DNA of 64,000 nucleotides, from positions 1-64,000 of the forward strand of contig JBMNVT010000008.1 of assembly GCA_050947015.1 (NCBI GenBank), in the 5' to 3' direction. Below the pieces are notes generated by a model. That model was not told the DNA's origin and searched no databases. It saw only the letters and a program-made list of their open reading frames with translations. Origin of the DNA: CAKXIK01 sp050947015. Its GTDB lineage: Bacteria; Bacillota; Clostridia; Oscillospirales; Acutalibacteraceae. Shown piece after piece: positions 35,002-42,353 of the stretch. The first letter of the stretch is position 1, and each line of letters opens with the position of its first letter. A program made the position numbers and the translations under genes.

Positions 35002-35436
35002 TTACGGGGACCACGTTCCGCCAGATGTGTATGCATAGTACTTCTGACCTTTGGTTGCCGCCGTAGGAACTCCAACCATGTATATATACTGTCCTGCTCC
35101 GCCGTATCCTGTTTTGTACGTAAAGCTTTTCTTTACAGTAGTGGAATAATTTTCGATCGTCTTATAAGACGCAATCGGGTCATAAACTACGCTGATAGAG
35201 GAACCTTCTCTGTACTGAAGGTGATAATTGGTCGGCGTCACATTCGCATTATGTTTGACATACGGTGCAGAAGTGGTTCGCTTTGCGGTTGTATATTTGG
35301 TCATGGGTAAATTCGAATCCGAACTTGGGAAAGAAAAGATAAACTCATACGCCAACGCCGAGGAACAAAATGCCATGAAAAGGAACAGAACCATCATCAC
35401 AGAAATAATTTTTCGAGATATGTTTTTCTTTTTCAA
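35002..35436 (-). CDS. Small secreted protein heading the exporter operon
   Basis: This 144-residue protein has a signal peptide (KIISVMMVLFLFMAFCSSALA, cleavage after ALA) and a mature part of about 114 residues rich in Tyr, Ser and Thr with no cysteines; it ends YTSGGTWSP. It is unrecognised. The start is TTG, chosen because AGGAGG lies eight bases upstream; the longer frame has no ribosome binding site. It is the first gene after a strong TTGACA-17-TATGCT promoter and is AT-rich. The arrangement recalls bacteriocin-exporter loci such as the lactococcin 972 type, but I see no sequence match strong enough to claim that family. Confidence 0.7.
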   Translation of the reverse strand: MKKKNISRKIISVMMVLFLFMAFCSSALAYEFIFSFPSSDSNLPMTKYTTAKRTTSAPYVKHNANVTPTNYHLQYREGSSISVVYDPIASYKTIENYSTTVKKSFTYKTGYGGAGQYIYMVGVPTAATKGQKYYAYTSGGTWSP

Positions 35437-35539
35437 TCTTTTGACCTCCTCATATTTTTTTACTATTTTCTCTTTCAACCGCCCGCGCTGTTGAAAGAAA
35501 TGTTTTACTGTTAAGGATAAGAATTCTTTTGCTACCTTT

Positions 35540-35568
35540 AGCATAAGACACACTCTTAAAAATGTCAA
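35540..35568 (-). promoter_or_regulatory. Promoter of the five-gene exporter operon
   Basis: On the - strand a perfect TTGACA (35563-35568), a 17-base spacer and TATGCT (35540-35545) lie about 105 bases before the TTG start. Confidence 0.8.
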
Positions 35569-35825
35569 TATTTTTATAGCAAATAATTGAAAATTTTAAT
35601 TTATTTTATCAAAATAGAGAGATTCTTCTCGCTTTTCAAAAAAGGTTTCTCTCCCAAAATTTTGTTTCAGGAATTGTGCAGGATGCTGTTTTTTTTGCCG
35701 GAAATTTGAATGAAATATTTGATGCATTCTATATTTGGAGCTTTCTTTTGAAAAGTGCTTTTTTCTCCACAAAATATATGGAACAGAACCGTTCCGATTT
35801 TATTTTAAACATGGGTGTTGAAAGT

Positions 35826-35854
35826 TTGTCAAAAATCCGATTTTGTGTTATCAT
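35826..35854 (+). promoter_or_regulatory. dnaA promoter
   Basis: TTGTCA (35826-35831), a 17-base spacer and TATCAT (35849-35854) precede dnaA by about 100 bases. Confidence 0.75.
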
Positions 35855-35874
35855 CTTAATACATATTTCATTTT

Positions 35875-35918
35875 GTCCCGGTACGGTTTGCGGGACACGT
35901 TCTTGCCGCGCGGCAAGA
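35875..35918 (+). other. Two tandem hairpins in the dnaA leader
   Basis: GTCCCG...GCGGGAC (35875-35896) and a perfect palindrome TCTTGCCGCGCGGCAAGA (35901-35918) lie between the dnaA promoter and start codon. Neither is followed by T, so they are more likely translation or mRNA-stability elements or protein-binding palindromes than terminators. Confidence 0.6.
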
Positions 35919-35952
35919 CAAAGAAATCTGACGATTAAAGGGGAAAATCAGG

Positions 35953-37263
35953 ATGGAATCTTTTCAGGAAGCCTGGGAACTGGTGTGTGAGCATTTGCGG
36001 AAGCAGCTCACCGAAACCGCGTATAAATCCTGGATTACGCGGATCGAACCGGTAAAGATGGAGGCAGGAACCGCTGTGCTTTGCGTTCCAAACATCTTTC
36101 ACAAACAGACCGTCGAAAATTTTTACATGGATCGCCTGGGAGACGCGTTTCAGGAGGTCTTTGGCTCTCCGCTGAAGGTGCGCATCATTACGGCGGATGA
36201 CAACGCCAATAAAGATTCCGTCATCAACGGGATTCTTTCCGGCGGGAGCGATTACGAATATACATTTGAAACCTTTATCGTCGGATCCTCCAATAAGCTT
36301 GCGCATGCGGCGTCGCAGGCGGTTGCAAACCATCCGTCCGGCGAATATAATCCGCTGCTGATTTACGGCAATTCCGGTCTTGGCAAAACGCACCTTCTGT
36401 ACGCCATCTGCGACCAGATTCACCGCAACAATCCCAAAATGAACATTATCTATATTAAAGGCGACGATTTTACCAACGAGCTGATCGACGCCATTGGGCA
36501 GGGCTCCACAATGGCGTTTCATCAGCGCTACCGCCAGGCCGATGTGCTGCTGGTGGACGATATTCAGTTCATCGGCGGAAAAACACAGACGCAGGAGGAA
36601 TTCTTCCATACATTTAATGCGCTGTATCAGGAAAAGAAACAGATCGTCCTCACATCGGACCGGCCGCCCAAAGAAATTCAAACCCTGGAGGATCGCCTGC
36701 GCACGCGGTTTGAAAGCGGCCTGCTGGCCGATATTCAGCCGCCGGATTTTGAAACGCGCATTGCCATCGTCAAACGCAAGGCCCAGCTGCTGAAGATTGA
36801 TCTCAACGAGGTCGTCTGCGAATACATCGCCTCCCGGCTCAAAAACAACATTCGTGAGCTGGAAGGGGCCGTCAAAAAAATGCGCGCCTATTACCTGCTG
36901 GAAAATCAGGCGCCGTCGCTCGCAACGGCTCAGAAAGCCATCAGCGACATCCTCAACAACGACCAGCCCGCACCTGTTACGGTCTCTAAAATTATTGAAG
37001 AGGTCAGCCGTACCTTTAATGTAACGGCGGAGGACATCCGCTCCAAAAAACGCGCGGCGAGCATTTCCCGTGCACGGCAGATCTCCATGTATTGCGTGCG
37101 TGAAATCACGCAGATGCCCGTCACCGACGTCGGCGAGGAATTCGGAGGCCGCGACCATTCCACCGTCATCTATGCCCTGCAGCAGGTGGAACGCCTGATG
37201 CAGCAGGATTCCAAAATCAAAGCTTCGGTGGAAGACATCATCAAAAACATCCGCGACCGATGA
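35953..37263 (+). CDS. dnaA: Chromosomal replication initiator protein DnaA
   Basis: DnaA binds DnaA boxes at oriC, opens the duplex with ATP and loads the helicase. The 436-residue protein has domain I (1-80; SWITRIEP), AAA+ domain III with Walker A YGNSGLGKTHLL (about 138), Walker B LLVDDIQFIGGK and the arginine-rich sensor motifs, and domain IV with the box-recognition signature GGRDHSTVIYA near the C-terminus. The start follows AAAGGGG. It is the first + strand gene of the right arm. Unlike most Firmicutes, it is separated from rpmH by a five-gene exporter operon. Confidence 0.98.
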   Translation: MESFQEAWELVCEHLRKQLTETAYKSWITRIEPVKMEAGTAVLCVPNIFHKQTVENFYMDRLGDAFQEVFGSPLKVRIITADDNANKDSVINGILSGGSDYEYTFETFIVGSSNKLAHAASQAVANHPSGEYNPLLIYGNSGLGKTHLLYAICDQIHRNNPKMNIIYIKGDDFTNELIDAIGQGSTMAFHQRYRQADVLLVDDIQFIGGKTQTQEEFFHTFNALYQEKKQIVLTSDRPPKEIQTLEDRLRTRFESGLLADIQPPDFETRIAIVKRKAQLLKIDLNEVVCEYIASRLKNNIRELEGAVKKMRAYYLLENQAPSLATAQKAISDILNNDQPAPVTVSKIIEEVSRTFNVTAEDIRSKKRAASISRARQISMYCVREITQMPVTDVGEEFGGRDHSTVIYALQQVERLMQQDSKIKASVEDIIKNIRDR

Positions 37264-37620
37264 ACCGGAGCTCCTGCCGGGAACATTCTTTCCTTATATA
37301 TAGGCGTTCTGAAAAAGTGGAGAAGTTTTCAGTTTTTCCACAAATCCGTGGAAAACGAAAAAAAGTCGACTCTTTTTCAGTCTCTCAATTCTAAACAAGT
37401 TTTCAACATTCCCCACAAAGTTTTCAACACAGAGGTTTATAACTTTTTTTCTGCTTTTTTTTCCACATTTTCACGACAGAAAATCCACAAAACCAAAAAC
37501 CTGTTTTACCCGCGGTATAATCAGCCATATTTCACTTTTCCACAGTTTAAACGCCCTCTAATACTAAACCTATTAATTATATTCTTTCTTTCTTTCTAAA
37601 ACGGAAACGGAGGTCTTTTT
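37264..37620. other. oriC: Replication origin oriC (dnaA-dnaN spacer)
   Basis: This 357-base spacer contains a cluster of DnaA-box-like 9-mers: TTTTCCACA at 37334, 37459 and 37536, a reverse CGTGGAAAA at 37347, TTTTCAACA at 37400 and 37421, and AAATCCACA at 37481. The boxes use TTTTCCACA rather than the classical TTATCCACA. An AT-rich stretch follows (37545-37605), suitable for duplex unwinding. Gene orientation diverges around this region. TATAAT at 37516 may be part of a dnaN promoter. Confidence 0.85.
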
Positions 37621-38739
37621 ATGAAGTTTACATGCAGCCAGCCAATTTTTCAGGCAGCGGTGTCGAATGTTTCGCGCGCCGTATCCTCAAAATCGGCAAT
37701 TCCCGCATTGGAGGGAATCCTTGTAAAGGCAAAAGGCAATCAAATCTTCCTCTGCGGCTACGACCTCGAATTCGGAATTACAACGTTTGTGGAGGCCAGT
37801 GTAGCTGAAGAGGGCGACGTTATTTTCGGCGCAAAGCTTTTCGGAGACATCATCCGTTCCCTGCCGGACGAAACAGTGACCATCGAGGTAGACGCCAAAT
37901 ATTCTGCTGTTATCCGCAGTGGGGAATCGGAATTTTCCATTATCGGCATCGCCGCTTCGGAATACCCCGACCTGCCGAGCGTTTCGGGCGGCGTTTCGGT
38001 CACATTGCCGCAGAACACCCTGAAGAGCATGATCCGGCAAACGCTGTTCGCCGTTTCGACCAGTGACGCAAAACCGGTTCACACGGGAACGCTGTTTGAA
38101 ATCGGCGACGGGAGAATCCGCCTGGTCGCTGTGGACGGCTGCCGTCTCGCCATGCGGACAGAGCCAGTGCAGTGCGACGAACCGGTCAGCTTTGTGGTTC
38201 CAGGAAAAACGCTTTCCGAGGTGCTCAAGCTGATGGGGGAAGAAGACACTCCGCTTTCCATCGGCGTCGGCCGGCGGCATATCATCTTCAATATCGGCAG
38301 CTATTCCGTCATTTCCCGCCTGTTGGAGGGAGAGTTTCTTGATTATAACAATGCGATTCCGCAGAATATCAAGACGGAGGTCGTTGTTCCAACCCGGCGT
38401 TTTTCAGAAGCGGTGGAGCGTATGTCTCTCGTGGTGAACGACAGGCTGAAAAGCCCGGTTCGCTGCAGTTTCCTGTTTGACGAAGTTCGTTTTTCCTGTG
38501 AAACGGCAATTGGCTGCGCGCACGACCGGTTTGCGATTAAGAATATCGGAGACGAAGTGGAAATCGGCTTTAACAACCGCTATTTACTTGACGCGCTTCG
38601 TGCCGCGGAAACGGACGAGGTACGCATTCAGATGGGAGGGCCGCTGAGCCCGATTAAAATTCTGCCGAGAGACGGAGATCATTTTCTTTTCCTCGTTCTG
38701 CCGGTTCGGCTGAAGGCGGCAGAACACCCGGTTGGCTGA
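37621..38739 (+). CDS. dnaN: DNA polymerase III beta subunit (sliding clamp)
   Basis: DnaN forms the dimeric ring that tethers DNA polymerases and other partners to DNA. The 372-residue length and three repeated clamp folds fit; the C-terminus (HFLFLVLPVRL) matches the family's conserved (L/M)P(M/V)R end near the client-binding pocket. GGAGG precedes the ATG. It follows oriC directly, as usual. Confidence 0.97.
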   Translation: MKFTCSQPIFQAAVSNVSRAVSSKSAIPALEGILVKAKGNQIFLCGYDLEFGITTFVEASVAEEGDVIFGAKLFGDIIRSLPDETVTIEVDAKYSAVIRSGESEFSIIGIAASEYPDLPSVSGGVSVTLPQNTLKSMIRQTLFAVSTSDAKPVHTGTLFEIGDGRIRLVAVDGCRLAMRTEPVQCDEPVSFVVPGKTLSEVLKLMGEEDTPLSIGVGRRHIIFNIGSYSVISRLLEGEFLDYNNAIPQNIKTEVVVPTRRFSEAVERMSLVVNDRLKSPVRCSFLFDEVRFSCETAIGCAHDRFAIKNIGDEVEIGFNNRYLLDALRAAETDEVRIQMGGPLSPIKILPRDGDHFLFLVLPVRLKAAEHPVG

Positions 38740-38797
38740 ACCGGCGGCCTCAGCCGGATTTCTGTTTTTTGATTTCAAACAAAGAGGGATGCTCTGA

Positions 38798-39013
38798 ATG
38801 ATGGAACAAATTAAAATTACAACGGAATTCATCCGGCTGGACGCCGCGCTGAAAATGGGCGGTATGGCGGAAACCGGCGGGCAGGCCAAAGTGCTGATTC
38901 AAAACGGAGAAATAAAGGTTAACGGTGAAATCTGCACACAGCGCGGAAAAAAGCTTCGTCCGGGGGACCGCGCCGAATGCGGCGGAAAAGCTGTCGAGGT
39001 TGTGCAGGCGTGA
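38798..39013 (+). CDS. S4-domain RNA-binding protein (YaaA/RlbA-like)
   Basis: This 71-residue protein is a single S4 RNA-binding domain: FIRLDAALKMGGMAETGGQAK, then NGEIKVNGEICTQRGKKLRPGD. It lies between dnaN and recF as in most Firmicutes, and its TGA overlaps the recF GTG start. It is thought to act on ribosomes or RNA, with no settled function. ATG-ATG tandem starts make the first residue uncertain. Confidence 0.93.
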   Translation: MMEQIKITTEFIRLDAALKMGGMAETGGQAKVLIQNGEIKVNGEICTQRGKKLRPGDRAECGGKAVEVVQA

Positions 39014-40137
39014 ACGTAACCGAACTTTCCTGGAAAAATTACCGCAATTTAAAACAGGGAACGATGGCCCCCTGCGAAGATGTAAACGTGATTTTCGGTG
39101 AAAATGCACAGGGAAAAACAAACCTGCTGGAGGCAATCTGGGTTTTTACCGGCGGGAGGAGCTTTCGCGGCGCAAAGGATGAAAACTTGATTTCATTCGG
39201 GAAAGATCACGCTAAAGCGGCAATTTCCTTTTTTGCCGAAAACCGCGGGCAGGAATCGGAGCTTTTGCTCCGCGCCGCAAAGCCGGGCGCTTCTGTACGC
39301 AGAAGCTACACGCTTAACGGCGTCGCACAAAAAAGCCCTTCCGGCATGGTCGGCAGGTTTTGCGCGTGCGTGTTCGCGCCGGTTCATCTTTCGCTGGTGG
39401 AAGCAGGCCCGGCTGAACGGCGAAAATTTCTGGAAGGAGCAATTTGTCAGGCAAAACCGGGCGCGGCACAGACGCTGGCTCGTTACCGCCGCGCTGTGGA
39501 ACAAAGAAATGCTCTGTTAAAGGAGATCTCACGGCGGCCGTATCTGGAAAATACGCTGGATGAGTGGGACGAGGTGCTCGCTCCGCTGGGCGGAGCCGTG
39601 ATCAGCGACCGTCTTTTATACCTTTCGCAGCTGCAGCCGGCTTCGGAAGAATTTTATTTCGGCATTTCTTCGGGAAGAGAAAAGCTGTCCGTTTCCTATG
39701 AATTTTCCTTTCCGGAACATGCGGAACAACCGGCGGAGGCTGCCCGGTTTGCAGAGGATTTTCTTGGTGCGCTGCGGCAGAACCGCCGTGCGGATCTTGC
39801 CGCCGGGTTTACGACCTGTGGGCCGCACCGCGATGACTTTTCCCTTTGCATCAACGGCCTTTCCGCCAGAACCTTTGGTTCTCAGGGACAAAAACGCTCG
39901 GCGGCGCTGGCTCTCAAGCTTGGAGAAGCCGCCGTGCTTCGCAGGAATCTGGGGGAAAAACCCGTCGTGCTGTTCGACGATGTGATGAGCGAACTGGACC
40001 GGAGCCGTCAGGACTACCTTTTCAACCGTATGAAAGGGTGGCAGATCTTTATCACCTGCTGCGAGCCGGCCGCAGTGCTTCGTCTTTCCGGCGGAAAGAC
40101 GTTTTGCATGAGTGACGGTGTTCTTTCGGAGCAGTAA
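39010..40137 (+). CDS. recF: DNA replication and repair protein RecF
   Basis: RecF is an SMC-like ATPase that helps load RecA at gaps. The 375-residue protein has Walker A FGENAQGKTNLLEAI, the signature region FGSQGQKRSAALALKLGEA and Walker B VLFDDVMSELD. It starts with GTG overlapping the stop codon of the S4 gene in a GTGA junction, so it is translationally coupled; the longer in-frame ATG upstream lies inside that gene and is rejected. Confidence 0.96.
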   Translation: MNVTELSWKNYRNLKQGTMAPCEDVNVIFGENAQGKTNLLEAIWVFTGGRSFRGAKDENLISFGKDHAKAAISFFAENRGQESELLLRAAKPGASVRRSYTLNGVAQKSPSGMVGRFCACVFAPVHLSLVEAGPAERRKFLEGAICQAKPGAAQTLARYRRAVEQRNALLKEISRRPYLENTLDEWDEVLAPLGGAVISDRLLYLSQLQPASEEFYFGISSGREKLSVSYEFSFPEHAEQPAEAARFAEDFLGALRQNRRADLAAGFTTCGPHRDDFSLCINGLSARTFGSQGQKRSAALALKLGEAAVLRRNLGEKPVVLFDDVMSELDRSRQDYLFNRMKGWQIFITCCEPAAVLRLSGGKTFCMSDGVLSEQ

Positions 40138-40182
40138 CTGTTTAGCGGAATGCAGACCGGGAATGAAAAAGGAAGAAAAAAG

Positions 40183-40695
40183 ATGAACAGAACAGAAGAA
40201 AAAATAGAATTCGTCCCTGTTGAAACACCGGAACAGATTGCGCAGCTGTGCGGGCTGGCGCGGGAGATTTGGCGGCAGCACTTTACGCCAATCATCGGTG
40301 CGGAGCAGGTCGAATATATGCTGAAAAAGTTTCAGTCTCCAAAGGCGATCGCAGACCAGCTGGAAAACGGCTACCGGTACTGGCTCTTTTTTCTTGGAGA
40401 AGAAGTGATCGGTTACACCGGCGTTCACCCCGAGCCGGACAAACTGTTTCTAAGCAAACTTTATCTCCGGCAGGATCAGCGCGGAAAAGGGTTTGCCTCG
40501 CAGGCCATGCGGTTTTTGTCGGACTTTGCGCAAAAAAACGGTGAGCATTCTATCTGGCTGACCGTCAACCGCCACAACGACCGTACCATTGAGGTGTACC
40601 GCCACCTCGGCTTTCAAAAGCTGCGGGAAGAAAAAAACGATATCGGCGGCGGTTTTTTTATGGATGACCTGATTTTGGAAAAACAGCTCGGATAG
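40183..40695 (+). CDS. GNAT family N-acetyltransferase
   Basis: This 170-residue acetyltransferase has the acetyl-CoA binding motif QDQRGKGFASQAMRFL (about 105-120) and the ending typical of the fold (NRHNDRTIEVYRHLGFQ). Its substrate is unknown. The start at 40183 follows GGAAG. It lies between recF and remB with gaps of 45 and 67 bases, so it is probably in the same transcription unit. Confidence 0.88.
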   Translation: MNRTEEKIEFVPVETPEQIAQLCGLAREIWRQHFTPIIGAEQVEYMLKKFQSPKAIADQLENGYRYWLFFLGEEVIGYTGVHPEPDKLFLSKLYLRQDQRGKGFASQAMRFLSDFAQKNGEHSIWLTVNRHNDRTIEVYRHLGFQKLREEKNDIGGGFFMDDLILEKQLG

Positions 40696-40762
40696 CGGTA
40701 GATGAAACCGGAAGCAACTTGGGGAACGGTCATAAAACGAAGAAAAAGGATGATTTTGAAGC

Positions 40763-41029
40763 ATGTATCTTCACCTTGGGCAAACGACGGTGATCCGTTC
40801 GGAAACCATTCTCGGAATTTTTGATCTGGAAAAGACGACGGTTTCCAAAACAACGCGTGATTATCTTTCGGCGGCGACGGCGGCAGGCGAGGTGGTAACG
40901 GTTTCTTACGAATTGCCGAAGTCGTTCATCGTAACGATGGAAAACGGTCGCCGCACCGTTTATATTTCTCAAATTTCCCCCTCCACGCTGCTCCGGCGCG
41001 CCGGATTTATCGACACCATCCGGTTGTGA
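40763..41029 (+). CDS. remB: Extracellular matrix regulator RemB-like (DUF370)
   Basis: This 88-residue protein matches the DUF370/RemB family usually found between recF and gyrB: it begins MYLHLGQTTVIRSETILGIF and has YISQISPSTLLRR. In Bacillus, RemB (with RemA) affects matrix genes; its activity here is unproven. The ribosome binding site is AAGGA with a long spacing. Confidence 0.9.
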   Translation: MYLHLGQTTVIRSETILGIFDLEKTTVSKTTRDYLSAATAAGEVVTVSYELPKSFIVTMENGRRTVYISQISPSTLLRRAGFIDTIRL

Positions 41030-41102
41030 AAAGAAGTTTTCAGGCGGCAGAAAAGTGAGAAAGGCTGCGTCCGCCAAAATAAAGAAGGGAAGGAATCGTT
41101 TC

Positions 41103-41741
41103 ATGAAGAGGAAGATCGAAAAAGGAAGGCTTGCGCGCTGCCCGTACTGCGACAGATATATCAATTACTTTTTTCTTTACGAAAGCAAGCATTACGATTT
41201 CGGCCATTGTTCTCACTGCGGCGGAATTTACGCCGTTCGATATTCCGGTTGGGCGTCGGCGCTTACCGCAGCTGCGCTGCTGGCGACGGCTGTCGGCGTT
41301 CTGCTCAGCCAGCTGGCGCATGGCGGTCTGCCCTCATGGAAATTCTTTTTACTAATGGCGCTGGTTCTGGCGGTGATTTATGTGTTGATCCCGGTATTTA
41401 TTCTACCGACCAAGTGCGTGGTGGAAGGAAAACTGGGCGGTTTTCCGGACCGGGATTCCATGCCGGACGGCCTGCAGAAAAGGGTTGTAAATGGTTCAGA
41501 AGCGGCAACGCCCGCAGAACAGACACTGAGCGAGGAAGCAAGAAAAATGTTTGTCGGTTTTTCTCCCGAGGACTACAGTGAACCGGAAAAAGAGGAGAAC
41601 ACTGCGCGCCGCGCTTTGAAAGGGGAAGAACCCACAGAGGAGCCAACCATGATTGCGGCCGAACCGGGGGAACCTCTTTCCGCGCAGGAACGGTTCCGCC
41701 GCGCGCAGAAAAACCGCACGCAGGCGCGCCATTCCAGATAA
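41103..41741 (+). CDS. Zinc-ribbon membrane protein
   Basis: This 212-residue protein begins with a four-cysteine zinc-ribbon-like module (CPYCDRYINYFF...HCSHCGG, about 13-45), followed by two TM helices (about 52-75 and 83-107) and a hydrophilic C-terminal tail of about 100 residues rich in Glu/Pro/Arg. The start at 41103 follows AGGGAAGG. It is not a recognised family. The tail is cytoplasmic or exported depending on topology. It lies just after remB and before a second short zinc-ribbon protein. Confidence 0.75.
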   Translation: MKRKIEKGRLARCPYCDRYINYFFLYESKHYDFGHCSHCGGIYAVRYSGWASALTAAALLATAVGVLLSQLAHGGLPSWKFFLLMALVLAVIYVLIPVFILPTKCVVEGKLGGFPDRDSMPDGLQKRVVNGSEAATPAEQTLSEEARKMFVGFSPEDYSEPEKEENTARRALKGEEPTEEPTMIAAEPGEPLSAQERFRRAQKNRTQARHSR

Positions 41742-41781
41742 TTGCCGGCGGCAGAATGCTCCCGCCGTGAAAGGAACCGAC

Positions 41782-42204
41782 ATGGGAAAAAAGAAAAGAA
41801 AAAAGGCGCCGGTGCAAAAAACGCCGGCTGCTGTTGCGCAGAAAAGGTCTCCGTTTTTTGCGCTGCCCCGCTGCCCGGAATGCGGCAGGACCGTTTTGTA
41901 CCGCACGCTTGCGGCAAAACCGATGCTGTTTGCGGTGCGGTGCCGGTGCGGTGCGGAATTCGGCTGCCGCCCGCGGCTTGCCAGCGGAATTCTGTGGCTT
42001 GTGACCCTTTTGCTTTGTCTTGGGATGATCCGGCTGGTGATCGCGGTTTCGACCGACATGATACCGGTGTTTTTCTTTACCGTCGTCTTTGTGACCGGCG
42101 CATTTTTTTTGTATCCGCTGACCCTGCGCGCGGTTCGCCGGAACCCCAAAAAACAGCAGTTGTCGAAAGATGAATCACAGCTCCCTGAAAAAAACGAAAA
42201 ATAA
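41782..42204 (+). CDS. Second zinc-ribbon two-TM membrane protein
   Basis: This 140-residue protein has a very basic N-terminus (KKKRKKA), a CPECGR...CRCGAEFGC zinc-ribbon-like module (about 33-64) and two TM segments (about 70-90 and 95-115). It resembles the preceding gene in layout and may be a diverged duplicate. The start at 41782 follows GAAAGGA; it was preferred to a longer frame overlapping the previous gene. Confidence 0.72.
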   Translation: MGKKKRKKAPVQKTPAAVAQKRSPFFALPRCPECGRTVLYRTLAAKPMLFAVRCRCGAEFGCRPRLASGILWLVTLLLCLGMIRLVIAVSTDMIPVFFFTVVFVTGAFFLYPLTLRAVRRNPKKQQLSKDESQLPEKNEK

Positions 42205-42255
42205 GGGCCTTTATAAGCCCACAGAGCCATTTTTAAAGATTTTTTGAAAAAAACT

Positions 42256-42284
42256 TTGGAAACCGCCTGAAAGTGTGCTATAAT
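42256..42284 (+). promoter_or_regulatory. gyrB promoter
   Basis: TTGGAA (42256-42261), a 17-base spacer and TATAAT (42279-42284) with an upstream TGC (extended -10) lie about 70 bases before gyrB. The core TGAAAGTGTGCTATAATAA is nearly identical to that of the esterase promoter at 63059-63088. Confidence 0.85.
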
Positions 42285-42353
42285 AAACGCTGAAGGCTGT
42301 TTTTGAAAATCGCCGCCGAACCCCGGCAGGCGAAAGAATCTGGAGGGGTCTTT

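Larger units (their letters stand above)
35437..35952. other. AT-rich divergent region between the exporter operon and dnaA
   Basis: This 516-base gene-free stretch holds the leftward operon promoter, a leader hairpin (CTTTCAAC with GTTGAAAG, 35472-35497), the dnaA promoter and two hairpins in the dnaA leader. A TTCTCCACA near 35762 resembles a DnaA box and could mediate dnaA autoregulation. No small gene with a ribosome binding site was seen. Confidence 0.65.

Noticed and set aside
35002..35436. Lactococcin 972-type bacteriocin
   Set aside because: Operon layout is similar, but the protein is longer than that family and lacks a convincing sequence match, so it is left as unknown secreted protein.
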